Source of the DNA: Blastomussa wellsi
Taxonomy: Eukaryota; Cnidaria; Anthozoa; Scleractinia; Plerogyridae
DNA: 64,000 nt
Direction of reading: 5' to 3'
NCBI GenBank assembly: GCA_947652115.1
Contig: OX393565.1
Location: forward strand, 15,983,544-16,047,543
In this document: positions 34,145-44,642 of the stretch, piece after piece
Layout of the letters: each line of letters starts with the position of its first letter
How positions within the stretch are numbered: the stretch's first letter is position 1
Translations under genes and position numbers: made by a program
Notes under the pieces: generated by a model
Databases searched by the model: none
What the model saw: the letters and a program-made list of their open reading frames with translations, nothing else
What the model was told of the DNA's origin: nothing

Positions 34145-37100
34145 AATGTTAGTAGTAAATGCCGCTTAACCAGCCCCTAACCAATGACCTTTGAGGATAT
34201 GGCACACGTGACCAGTGTCAACCAATCACAACGTGCCACGTTTTCCAAGATGGCCGCTTTCATCGGACCAATCAGGGATCAGAATTATTACTTTATTCAA
34301 TTAATTTGAAAACAACGTCTAAGGGTTTGAAAGTGTTGTTATGTCATTTCTTTTGTTCGGAGTGGCCACGATGTCGATTAAATCGTCATCTTGACCGCTA
34401 CGATAAAAAGTAGTGACATTCTATTCCTTCTGCACGTAAGAACAAGTTTTACCCTATTTCTTGTCGCTTTCATCGGACCAATCAGGAATCAGAATTGTTG
34501 CTTTGTTCAATTATTGTAAAAACAAAATTCAGGAGGATGTTGATGTTCATCTGCTTTCAATTAGAGTTTTGCAACAGTTTTCATGAAGATTCTGTTTCAA
34601 AGCTCTAAGTGAAAGTGAAGAATTGGATTCACCTTCACCTGATTTCAAGGTCGATGATAGCTTTTTAAAAAAGCTTAGCATTGAGCTTGAAAAAGGAGAG
34701 AGGAAAATGGATAGCAGTCTATTCACTTTCACATCAAGAAGGTTCCAAAGCTACGATGGAGGGATGTGGTTGTATCTCCTGTTGCGATTGCTGATTTTTG
34801 ACTTCACTAATTCTTATTGTTTTTCTTTATGTCGTTGATTTGTTACACCTATTTTGAAGAAATGCAACACAGGTCAATTTTGAAAATTGAACTGTGTCAT
34901 TTCTTTAGACGAACTTTCTGTTGATGAATATGGTGATGACAGAGAAGTGTATTGTGTTTTTCACAATTTCAAAGGTTATGACGGAATGTTCGTTCTCCAA
35001 CATCTTCACCAGACTCATCGACGGATTGAAGATCAAATTTGCAATGGAACGAAAGTCACGTCCTTAACAACTGGAAACATTCACTTCATTGATTCTCTTT
35101 GTTTCTTACCATTTCCATTAGCATCTTTTCCCAGCACGTTTGGAATTGAGGAATTGTGCAAAGGTTTCTTCCCGCACAAATTTAATACGCAAGAAACTCA
35201 ATCCTACAAAGGTCCAATACCGCATCCGGACTATTTTGACCCTGACGGAATGTCGCCAGCCAAAAAGAAAGAATTTGAAGCATGGTATCGAGAAAAGAAA
35301 GATTCCGACTTTGTCTTCGACATGAAACAGGAAATGATTTCTTACTGTATCTCTGACGTGAAACTTTTGAAAGAAGGTTGCATTCGTTTTCAAAACGAGT
35401 TCAAAACACACGCTGATTTCAACCCGATGGAAAAGTGCATCACAATCGCGTCCGCATGTAATCACTATTGGAGGAAAAAACTTCTTCAACAAAACCACAT
35501 TGCTGTTGAACCACCAAAAGGTTGGTTCGGTTCCACATCTAACCAGTCAATCAAGGCAATCAATTGGCTTAACTGGCAAGAACATAGGTTACACCAATCT
35601 TGTCCTGAAATAGAAAGCAATCGAATCCGACATGCGCGAAATGGAGGTGAAGTTCGAGTATTTACTCCTTCAATTTCATACTTAGTAGACGGTTTTGACG
35701 AAACAACGAACACTGTCTATGAATTTCATGGTTGTTTGTGGCACGCTTGTCCTTCCTGTTTCCCTAAACGGCAAGACAGAAGTTTTGCAAACGCAGATCG
35801 GACAATGGAAGAAATCTATGAAGCAACAATTGCAAAAGAGAAACACCTGTTCAACTCAGGATACAATGTCACGATCATGTGGGAGTGTGAATGGGATAAA
35901 CATGTCAAAACAGACCAAGACTTGCAGACTTTTTTGTCATCAAATTCCTTACATCCTCGCGATGCTTTCTTTGGAGGACGCACCAACGTCACCAAACTTT
36001 TCACAAAAATTGACAAATCAAAGGGGGAAGAGATACGTTACATCGATGTCACCTCTCTATATCCGTGGGTAAACAAGTATTGTCAATATCCCACAGGCCA
36101 CCCAGAAATTCACACTCTCCCATCAAAACAATCTCTGAACGGTTTTTTCGGGATTGCACAAGTGACCATTCTCCCTCCACACAACCTATATCATCCAGTT
36201 CTTCCACTTCGCAGCTGTGGGAAACTTGTTTTTCCACTATGCAACGCGTGTGTGAAAGAACAGATGAACAAGCCATTTCTAGATCGCAGTGAAATTTGCA
36301 CACACAGCGACCAAGAGCGAGCACTTTTCGGAACGTGGTGTACCCCCGAGTTGGAAGAAGCACTTCATCAGGGGTACAAATTACAAAAGATTCACGAAGT
36401 CTGGCATTTTCCACCACATCAACGTGAAAAAGGACTATTCGCTTCTTACGTCAACAAATGGTTAAAAATAAAACAAGAATCGTCAGGATACCCGAGCTGG
36501 GTAGAAACAGCTGAACAGAAACAAAAATACAGAGATGATTATCTCGCTAAAGAAGGAATAAAGCTTGAAAATGTGGCGAAAAATGCTTGGAAGGAAAGCA
36601 ACAGCAAAATTGATGTTGAATTCTTTCTGGGGAAAATTTGGTGAAAACCTTCACAAACCTCAAACGACCACTGTGCACACCCCTTCAAAACTTTTCACCA
36701 CAGTTTCAAATCCGATGATTGAAATCAAACAAATCAGAATTTGCAATGATGAAACTCTTGAGATTGTCCACACTAACTTGGAAGACAATCAAATCGACAA
36801 TGGGAAACGAAACATTTTCATTGCAGCATTCACGACCTGTTGGGCACGTTTGAAACTCTACTCCTATCTAAACATCCTTCAACACCAAGTACTTTATTTC
36901 GACACAGACTCAGTAGTCTACAAATGGAGTCCAGGCATGCCTCAAATACCTTTAGGCGATTACTTTGGGGAGATGACAAACGAGATAGAGCACAAAGACA
37001 GACCAGGTGATTTCTTAACCGAATTTGTTTCAGGAGGCCCAAAAAATTACGGATTTCGAACAGACCAAAATTTCATTTGTTGCAAAGTGAGAGGCTTTTC

Positions 37101-37878
37101 ATTGAAATCTGTAAGAGGGACTGACCAACTAAATTACGAAAGACTGAAGACCAATGTATTAGAAGAACTGACAAACCCGCAAACCGAAAGTAGAACAATT
37201 GTTGTAAACGATCCGAATTTTTTCACACGTCATCCTGCAACAAAGAAAATCAAAGTGATTCAAAGACGGAAATTGTATAAACTTGTTTGCGACGAGCGGG
37301 TAGTGAACCCTCTGACATTTGATTCCTTCCCGTACGGATACAAAAGTGATTTGGATGAGACAGATGACGAGAACATAACCATTTTATGCGCTTTGTAAGA
37401 AGTCAAGAACTGAAACGGGTAGGTGACGAGAACATAACCATTTTATACGCTTTGTAAGTAGCCAAGAACAGAAACGAGTTGATTGTAACAAAATGAATAT
37501 TAATAAAGTCAAGTAAAAATCAATTTGATTCACACAATCGTACTTAAAAACAAAGTAATGCCTTTAAATCATCACCCCATTCAATGACCACAAAGCAAAA
37601 TACGGGAGGGAATGTTCATGTTCACCCCACTTTCAATTAGAGTTTGGTAACAGTTTTCATAAAGAACCTGTTACAAAGCTCTAAGAGGAAGAGAGGAACT
37701 GGTGACACCTCCCTGATTGATTTACGGAACATATCTAATCCTTCTCCCTGATTGGTCCGATGAAAGCGGCCATCTTGGAAAACGTGGCACGTTGTGATTG
37801 GTTGACACTGGTCACGTGTGCCATATCCTCAAAGGTCATTGGTTAGGGGCTGGTTAAGCGGCATTTACTACTAATGTT
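34145..37878 (+). mobile_element. Polinton/Maverick-like element, 3.7 kb, DNA polymerase B only, with TSD
   Basis: The element spans 34151-37872 and is bordered by a 6-bp target duplication AATGTT (34145-34150; 37873-37878). The 128-bp TIRs (34151-34278; 37745-37872) look identical, start AGTAGTAAATGCC and end with the complementary ...TTTACTACT. 5'-AG termini, 6-bp duplications and a protein-primed-type PolB are hallmarks of Polintons, but those are 15-20 kb with integrase, ATPase, protease and capsid genes, all missing here. Subterminal direct repeats flank the gene (TTTCAATTAGAGTTT...CAAAGCTCTAAG at 34555-34608 and 37630-37683). Part of the left TIR-proximal sequence is repeated at 34467-34520. 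A 71-codon acidic/Lys-rich ORF (34623-34838) is of unknown origin. The left junction can be checked against the uninterrupted module at 3630-3720. Confidence 0.85.
34887..37398 (+). pseudogene. Polinton-type family B DNA polymerase, truncated and frameshifted
   Basis: Replicates the element by protein-primed synthesis in intact relatives. Frame 1 (34887-36644) shows the Exo II segment (FHNFKGYDGMFVLQHL), Exo III (YCISDVKLL) and polymerase motif A (DVTSLYPWVN). Frame 2 (to 37398) shows motif B (KLMLNSFWGKFG) and motif C (YFDTDSVVY). The frame changes by one base-pair indel near 36585-36600, just before motif B. The N-terminus is missing: Exo I is not seen and only a TTG-type opening exists, so it is shorter than the roughly 1,000+ residues usual for Polinton PolB. 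The 3' end including the stop is locally duplicated (about 59-bp period, 37366-37480). All three polymerase motifs remain, but the gene cannot make one intact protein as written. Confidence 0.88.
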
Positions 37879-39225
37879 CGCCATCGAAATATTCATCGAA
37901 ACACGATGACGTAGTATGACGCCATCACGCGCGCTTCAGTTGAAAACTTTCAAAAACAACTTCAGTCGCTGTTAGTTATCTAACCTACGATCAGGCAAAT
38001 TTTTTTAGACGTTTTCTTTTTTGAACTGATGAAGAAGAAAAAAAATTACGCCTGATATCTTTAGAACCATCCGCCTCCTAAGTCAGCTGTCAAAACCACT
38101 GCAGTTAATTGGCTTTAATTTCGTGGCTCGGATTTCCACCAGGCGCGAAAAATGTCTGCAGAATAATTCGTTGGACACGCAACGACTATATTTAAAAAAC
38201 TTCCTCGCGTATTAAAATGAAAATTTATTTGGAAGAATGTTGAACTGGTGTTCGCGGGGTTATTTCAGTCTATAACAACATTCGAGTGGGTTTATAACGC
38301 GGGCGATTAACGTATTTTTAATTTACCGGTAAACACCTTTGACATTATTTGAAAAACCCGTTGGGCTAAACGCCAAAACATCCACGCAAACAAATTACGC
38401 GTCTTGTAAGCGTTTAAAAACGCTCTCTGTGCCCGGCCTTTTGAGAATTATGCCGTAAATTTGTCAGGGTTTCAGGAAAATCGTTACAATCGTTCGAACT
38501 TGTAAACATACTTTGTCTCGACCGGAAGCCTCATTTAAACAAGACAGCCAATGAGAACACAAGCACGTCATAAGCATTGTTGCTCGACCAATCAGATAAA
38601 AAGCCAAAATCTGGCTTTTTTACATGCGATCCGTACAGGAAATGTATCATGCCCTCCTTCCCAGAGATGGTAAGTAGGGAGGGAGGGCATGATCGCAGGT
38701 AATTAGTTATCAGAAATAGGCAACAAATTGCATCCAAAGGGACTCCTTTAAAGGGGAGATCATCAAATTCGTTTTCAAGATGAATATGGATCGGGATTGA
38801 ATTAATCTGCGAAGGGAAAACTCCAAAGTTTGACGTGAAACTTGTTGAAGAGGTCGTTTATTTTCGCCGTGTTCTGCCGTGGCACCACGAGTGGGCTGAA
38901 CTTTGTATTAATTCATCTGGTTTTCGAGAGTTTCCGAATGGAATAAAGGTTAGTTGTTAAAATTCTGTATCTACATTTTGGCTTTGCGTTACTTTTCGAA
39001 ATTTGAAGTTTGTGATTCTGTAGGTTTCGCATCGCTTTGAGAATTTCAATTCAGGTTCGCTCGCACTTTTCGTGGAAGTGGGTCTTCGATTAATCATTTT
39101 GGCTTTGTTTTTGTTATGGTACAAAACGGCGGCCTCGAGCCAACACCAAATTTGACAATGTGATGAAGAAATTTCGTGGTCGATTACAGGACGTACCACA
39201 TAAGCTCACGTCTATTTGTTAAATC

Positions 39226-41211
39226 GAGGAAAAGTAAAAAAAAAAAACGGAAAAATTTTGTTTAAACACCGTCCATCTGCTAACTTGTAACTTCAAATTC
39301 TAATTTAAAACCACATTAAATCTACAGCGTTAATTATTTCTCTAAATTTTACTAACCCTTTAAGAAAACTATAATTTCCTCCCACACATCTCCAAAAATC
39401 AACAAAAAATTAAGAAAACACCCCAAAATATGTAAACATGTCATGAGTATAGAGTTATTAGATTGCTTGAAACGTGAACGAAATGTTCGCACTAGACCTA
39501 AGCGTCGGATAAACTGTCTTCAGGAGTACCCCTGCTTTCAGGTCTTGCAAGTCGGTGAGCGAAGTCAAATTGTTCTGAAGTAATTTTATGTTGTGGGAGT
39601 ACGGAAATAAACCCCTCCATGTTATAATAAATCCCCTTCCACTCAAAAGAGGAAATCGAGGGGATTGAGGGATGCGGTAGGGGGAGGGGGGTTGCTGCCC
39701 CCCCCAAAAATGACAAGTGATGTAATTTTATGCTTTTACGGAGTGTGTCAAATGTGAATTATGGTTTAGAGCTGCAATGACATTACCGTATGGGGATGAA
39801 TGTTTATCATTAAGAATAGTGACCACAACTGTCAGAAAAGGAATTATGGCTTTCTGATAAGTGCTTTGGGTAGGATTTTAATAACTCTCTTAGCGTTTAA
39901 TAATATTGTTCTTTATTTATGGATTTTAGCACATTTAATAAAAAATAACATATTTGTTCAATGCTTCTTTTTAGTTCAACTTTCAAATCGTTCCGATATA
40001 AAAAAAATTAAGGGAGCTATATCTATATTGTAAGTCATTTTTTGATGTAGAAGATTGATTTCAAATTGACCTTCACATAAAAGTTCTTTTAATGAAAATT
40101 TCCCGGGGGGGATAATCGCATTACATATGACGGGGGGGGGGGGGTCCGACGGAGCTTCATATTCCAAACCCCAACAAATACACGAGCCTGAAATTTTAGA
40201 CCCCCAAAATACCTGGCATCAAAATTTCCTACTCAAAACAATACAAGACTTAAAATACCTAAGTACGGATTTCTTCCATCAAACAGACTCTTCTAATGCA
40301 TGATTTTGCACGTTGCTGAAAATTCGAATTATTTTCTGATCCAGCGATCGCAACAAAAATGTCGCTTGGAGATGTAACCCCAAAAAATGCGCGTATTCTT
40401 TTTAAGATCTTAAAAAATACGTGACAGATCTCTTGACCCAAAAAATACCGAGGGCACCCCCTCGTAACGTATACTACGAGTACGCCCCCCCCCTGGGGAA
40501 AATGTTGGATTAATAACGGATACGGATTAGATTAATAAAGAACAACTTTACCCAAGATGTTCTTCTGCAAATCAATTTAACAGGGGGAAATTGAAATTAG
40601 CTATAGTAATAAATGGGCGACTGAAGTACTTTTTCAAGGATTTTTTGTCAGTAGAAGAGTTTTAATAACTCTTTTGGCGTTTAGTATTGATGGAATTGTT
40701 CTTTATTTATTGATTATAGCGTGCCACAGAGTGTTCGCAAAACAAGAGTCAAGATGTAGAGAGAAGAAACTGAAAGCAGCTAAATCAATTTAAACCTTGA
40801 TAATTATTTCACCTGACCAAAGAATATCGAACGATTGAAATTATTAATCAGGTTTACTGACCAAATCGAATAAGCGAGAAAGTTATTCTATAACAACGAA
40901 CGGTTTTGTTTCTACATGCAGCTAATAAAAATTAAAATTAATCCTATCTTGGATGTATGTTAAGATTAAATGGTAGTGTAGGACTGACCATTGCAGCTGT
41001 TTACTCTTGCATAGAATAATTAGCTTCTTTATTGTCTTTCTCGCCAGTAGGAGTAAATAATGCTTGTGAATGGTTATAAAAATATTTCATTTATTGCTGT
41101 TTGGTGGCAAGATTATTAGTCACCGACGAGGTCATTACCAACAGAAACTACAGGGAGAACTTTACATTCGGAGAATCTGCTGCAGAGTTAGAAATCAAAG
41201 CACTTTTAATT
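39226..41211. other. Non-coding interval with G/C runs and a diverged direct duplication
   Basis: No gene recognised. Poly-C/poly-G tracts lie at 39699, 40088, 40129 and 40487. A diverged direct duplication (TTTTAATAACTCTCTTAGCGTTTA..ATTGTTCTTTATTTATGGATT) occurs at about 39870-39935 and 40660-40725. Confidence 0.5.
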
Positions 41212-42213
41212 ATGAGTCGGCTGGATGCAAATCTGCCTTCCAAAGAGTCCTCCATCTCATTGCCGTTGAACGAATCTTCTGTCCTTTTTGTAACATCAGG
41301 GACTTGTATTATATGTGTTCTGATCCCTTTAACGGTCTTCGGTGATGTCGCCGTTTACATTGCGTATTACTTGAATCACAATTTAAGGACGCGTACGAAC
41401 GCACTATTCCTGAGCTTGGTAACCTCGGACATTTTACAAGCTTTATTCGTAATGCCTCTGGAAATTGTCCGTTTATTGCATTACCCATACTGGCCACTTG
41501 GAGAAACCGCTTGCAACCTTTGGAACTCAGCATTTGTGGCTCTTGGAAGCATATCAATTTGCAACCTTTGTGCCATCAGCGTCGATCGTTTCCTTGCCAT
41601 TTCGCGCCCTTTGCGGTATTGTAGGGACCTCTCAGCTGCCGTCGTGGCAACTCTAGCCCTGCTTTGGTCGTTTGCACTTTTCAGCGGGATCGGGAGTTTC
41701 TTCATCTGGACACAACCCAACCCGGCACTAGAGTGTACTGAGCTGTCGGCTCCCTTAACAAGGTCGATTTTGCTGATGGTTTTTAATCTTCTTGTACCAT
41801 TTCTAATTTGTCTCATAACGTATGCCAGGATTTTTCATATATCGCGTCAACAAGCCAGACGGATTGCCGCAACTCGTCGTTGGGTCGATAGAGGAAAGAC
41901 TGATTTTTCGATCGAGAGAAAATCAGCAAAAACATTGGGTATCCTTGTCGGCGTTTTCGCCATTACGTTTTTGCCATTTCTTGTCTTCCATGCTCTGGAT
42001 GGCGCCTTCGAGGAGAAACTACCGAATCGACTATATTTCGGTAGTGTTGCAAAATGGCTGGGTTTCTCTGGCTCTGCAATTAACTGGGCACTGTATGGTT
42101 GTCTAAACCAGGAGTATCGAGAAGCATTATATAAGCTTTTTGATCTTTTGTGCAAGGCTTGTCGAAGGGAAACACGCGAAATTAACAACATAGAAGTGTA
42201 CACAATCTCGTAG
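41212..42213 (+). CDS. Rhodopsin-like (class A) G-protein-coupled receptor, intronless
   Basis: A 333-residue seven-transmembrane receptor. ATG at 41212 was chosen as the first Met before TM1, with a short extracellular N-terminus and one N-glycosylation site (NES, residue 20). TM1 is about 28-53, and its 1.50 position appears to be Asp (FGDVAVY) instead of the usual Asn. TM2 carries D73 (SLVTSDIL), TM3 starts at C101, and DRF (125-127) stands for the DRY motif. W152 is in TM4, C175 in ECL2 (likely disulfide to C101), P196 in TM5, FLP (253-255) in TM6, and NWALY (291-295) in place of NPxxY. The tail has a CKAC pair, possibly palmitoylated. Intron-free class A receptors are abundant in cnidarians. 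The ligand is unknown; amine, adenosine or melanocortin-like orphan groups are all possible. Confidence 0.88.
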   Translation: MSRLDANLPSKESSISLPLNESSVLFVTSGTCIICVLIPLTVFGDVAVYIAYYLNHNLRTRTNALFLSLVTSDILQALFVMPLEIVRLLHYPYWPLGETACNLWNSAFVALGSISICNLCAISVDRFLAISRPLRYCRDLSAAVVATLALLWSFALFSGIGSFFIWTQPNPALECTELSAPLTRSILLMVFNLLVPFLICLITYARIFHISRQQARRIAATRRWVDRGKTDFSIERKSAKTLGILVGVFAITFLPFLVFHALDGAFEEKLPNRLYFGSVAKWLGFSGSAINWALYGCLNQEYREALYKLFDLLCKACRRETREINNIEVYTIS

Positions 42214-42464
42214 ATACCTTGTCGTTACCTTTTCGCGGAGAACTTTAATTCCGCTAATGACATTTAACAGAAATATACTTTCAAAATAAGACTTGCAACA
42301 AAGGAAAATGTTATAGTACAGAGATCAGCATGTACGAGAATCACGAGAGTCTTGTCGAGATCTCTGTTGTATGATTTGTGTAAAAGGTGTAGAAAGGTTT
42401 TACACCAGGACATTAAAGGGACACAACCACCATGAATAAAGTCAACTCTGGCAATGTATAAGAT

Positions 42465-42467
42465 TGG

Positions 42468-42512
<45 letters not shown>

Positions 42513-43800
42513 GTATAACAATATAATTTGGTTTTATCAACTGGGTTGATAATGTCAATTGGTCACCGTAAAGAGATTCAAAAGCTGACGTTTCGAGCGT
42601 TAGCCCTTCGTCGGAGCGAATCAAGGAATTGTGCGTCGTGTGTCTTTATATACAGAAAGATGGAGCTTCGCTATTGGCTGGTGCCTGGTAACGTGAAAAC
42701 TTCGGAATAAATTAGTTGAATGAAAAGCGTTCGTTGATACCGTGAGGATTAAGAGTGCCGATTTGAAAAATCGATTTTTGTTCTAGAGTTTTACGGCTTT
42801 CCGTGTTTCCTTGGTGAGGGGAAAGGCCACAGACTGCCATATGTTGCTTAGAATGATTTGGGAGATTGAAGTGTCTCGCGACCGGTTTCGATGCATTTTT
42901 GTCGTCTTTCTCTACGTCACGAAGGTGTTCTCGGAATCGGTCGCCAAGTCGTCTCCCTGTTTCGCCGATGTGTAACTTTTTGCAAAGAGTGCAAGTTATA
43001 CAGTAGATGGCATTGGCTGAGGTACAGGTGAAATGATCAGTGATTTTGATAGATCGCTTGGGTCCCGATATTTTGTCAACGTTGTGAATGAAAGGGCATG
43101 TTTTGCATCGTGCGCGAGCGCATTTAAAAGTTCCGGGTTGATCACTAGTTTGGAATGCACTTCTGACTAAAAAGTTACTTATATTTTTATCGCGTTTAAA
43201 TGAAATTAATGGAGGTTGCGAAAAGATTCTACCAGTGTCGGGATCATTTTGAAGTAATTTAAAGTTTTTGAGAATGATGGATTTAACTGCGTGGTTGTGA
43301 GGGTGAAATGTGAGGGTGAATGGAATTCTATCGTTGTTTTCTCTCTGTGCCGTTTGTAGTGCTGACTGTCGATCAATTTGCTGGGCGCGATGATGGCCCG
43401 CTTGAACAACAGAAGCAGGATAGCCGCGTTTGTCGAAGAAATTGCACATTTCCTCTGATTTTAAGGAAAAATCAGAGTCGTCACTACAAAGACGGCGAAG
43501 TCTAAGAAACTGAGATTCTTGACATGTGATGGATGTGAAGAAGAATACAACAAATAGCTATGAGAATCTGTGGGTTTGTAGTGCACACTGGTGCATAAAC
43601 TGTTGCCTTCGATAGAAACTTTGATATCCAGGAATGCTAAGGAAGTATCGGAAATTTCCCAGGTGTATTTAAGGGCAGGATGAAACGAATTAACAGCGGT
43701 TATAAATTGATTAAGATCCTCTCTGGTAGAAGAGGTAGCGCCGATACAGTCGTCAATGTAGCGACGATAGAGTTCAGGTTTTGGGCCGTTGTATTGATTG
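42465..43800 (-). mobile_element. Penelope-like retroelement, 5'-truncated, with GIY-YIG endonuclease
   Basis: On the minus strand, 43800-43720 encodes the RT motif YRRYIDDCIG (YxDD box). A further RT palm/thumb region follows (TWEISDTSLAFLDIKVS, SYLLYSSSHPSHVKN), a frameshift occurs near 43505-43525, and the frame 43449-42712 ends in a GIY-YIG nuclease (AIYCITCTLCKKLHIGETG, GDRFREHL). RT plus C-terminal GIY-YIG is the signature of Penelope-like elements. Everything upstream of the YxDD box is missing. The 3' terminal sequence (42465-42700) is also found as a palindrome at 10644-10904. Confidence 0.85.
42577..42622 (-). ncRNA. Hammerhead-ribozyme-like motif in Penelope terminal sequence
   Basis: The minus strand reads a hammerhead-like order: GATTCGCTC, CCGACGA, a 4-bp stem II (GGGC-TAAC-GCTC), GAAAC, GTC, then a strand with GAATC that can pair with GATTC. 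Penelope-like elements are known to carry hammerheads. Against it, the consensus CUGANGA reads CCGACGA here (U4 to C) and stem III is almost absent, so activity is doubtful. Confidence 0.4.
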
Positions 43801-44458
43801 AAAAATTGGTGTTCAATGTAAATTTCAGGATTGTAATTGAAAAATTGGAAAAATTTAAGCTAAACTTTTCAAACTGTGTCATCCGTGACCGTGCACCTTT
43901 AAGTTTGCGTTTTTATTTTTGCAATCGCGAAAGTCACGAAAGTTAAATAACAATAAGGTACCTTATTACATGAAATTTTCGCCACACGTTTATTTCGTGA
44001 TTTAGGAGGTGGCATATCTCGCGACACTTTAATTTCGCGATTTTGGGAATATGTAGTATCCAAGCTCACTTTAATTTAGATTTTTTTCTTTTATCAGGTG
44101 GTATGCCTAGTATGGGGACTTCGTCCCTTTTGCTGACCATCCTTATGGCCTTTTTACTCTTTGTATATGTTTTAATTTATGTTATCCTTGCCATTAAATT
44201 TTAATAAATAAATAATTAAACAAATAAATTATAAGAACCGTTTTCATAAGAACATCGAGGCAACCAAAAACAAGAACATCTTGAGAACGAATATGTGGCC
44301 AAGGCTGAAATTTGTGTGAGAATAAATGTTATTATTATGATAGCCATAATGACAGTCATTTTATTTTTGCGTCATATTATGTTCGCGAACGACGAATTCT
44401 TGTTTAAACTGTCCGCCATTGCCAGATTCGACTTCAGTCGAGTTGCATTAAGAGAGCT
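43801..44458. other. Non-coding interval
   Basis: No gene recognised. AT-rich, ending in an (AATA)-rich tract at 44205-44232 that could be a retroelement tail. Nothing else is supported. Confidence 0.45.
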
Positions 44459-44642
44459 GGATCGAGAGAAAAAATGACGTCATATACTCACTAGTTAATT
44501 TTTGCAATGTGTGAACCCAGTTGATTAGTATGCAGCACGAGCTTTTAGAAGCAAGTTGCTGTTCTGCATACCAAATTAGCTGGGTTCACACAGAAAAAAA
44601 TTAAAGTAGTGAGTATATGACGTCATTTTCTCTCAATCCGGA
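44459..44642. mobile_element. MITE, ~184 bp, TIRs with TGACGTCATATACTCACTA
   Basis: The left arm GGATCGAGAGAAAAAATGACGTCATATACTCACTA faces the right arm TAGTGAGTATATGACGTCATTTTCTCTCAATCCGG. The inner arms TGTGAACCCAG / CTGGGTTCACA also pair, around a centre near 44550. A near-complete palindrome, non-coding. Confidence 0.8.

Larger units (their letters stand above)
34090..39225 (-). repeat. Dispersed repeat R1, long copy interrupted by a Polinton-like element
   Basis: 34090-34150 plus 37873-39225 form one repeat in minus orientation relative to the copy at 17100-17790. It begins CCATAACTGCAGAAATTCTC, continues TCATTGGCTAATGTT / CGCCATCGAAATATTCATCG across the insertion, and ends in ACGTACCACATAAGCTCACG...CTATTTGTT. 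The junction module also exists uninterrupted at 3630-3720. No protein is recognised in 37873-39225. Confidence 0.7.
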
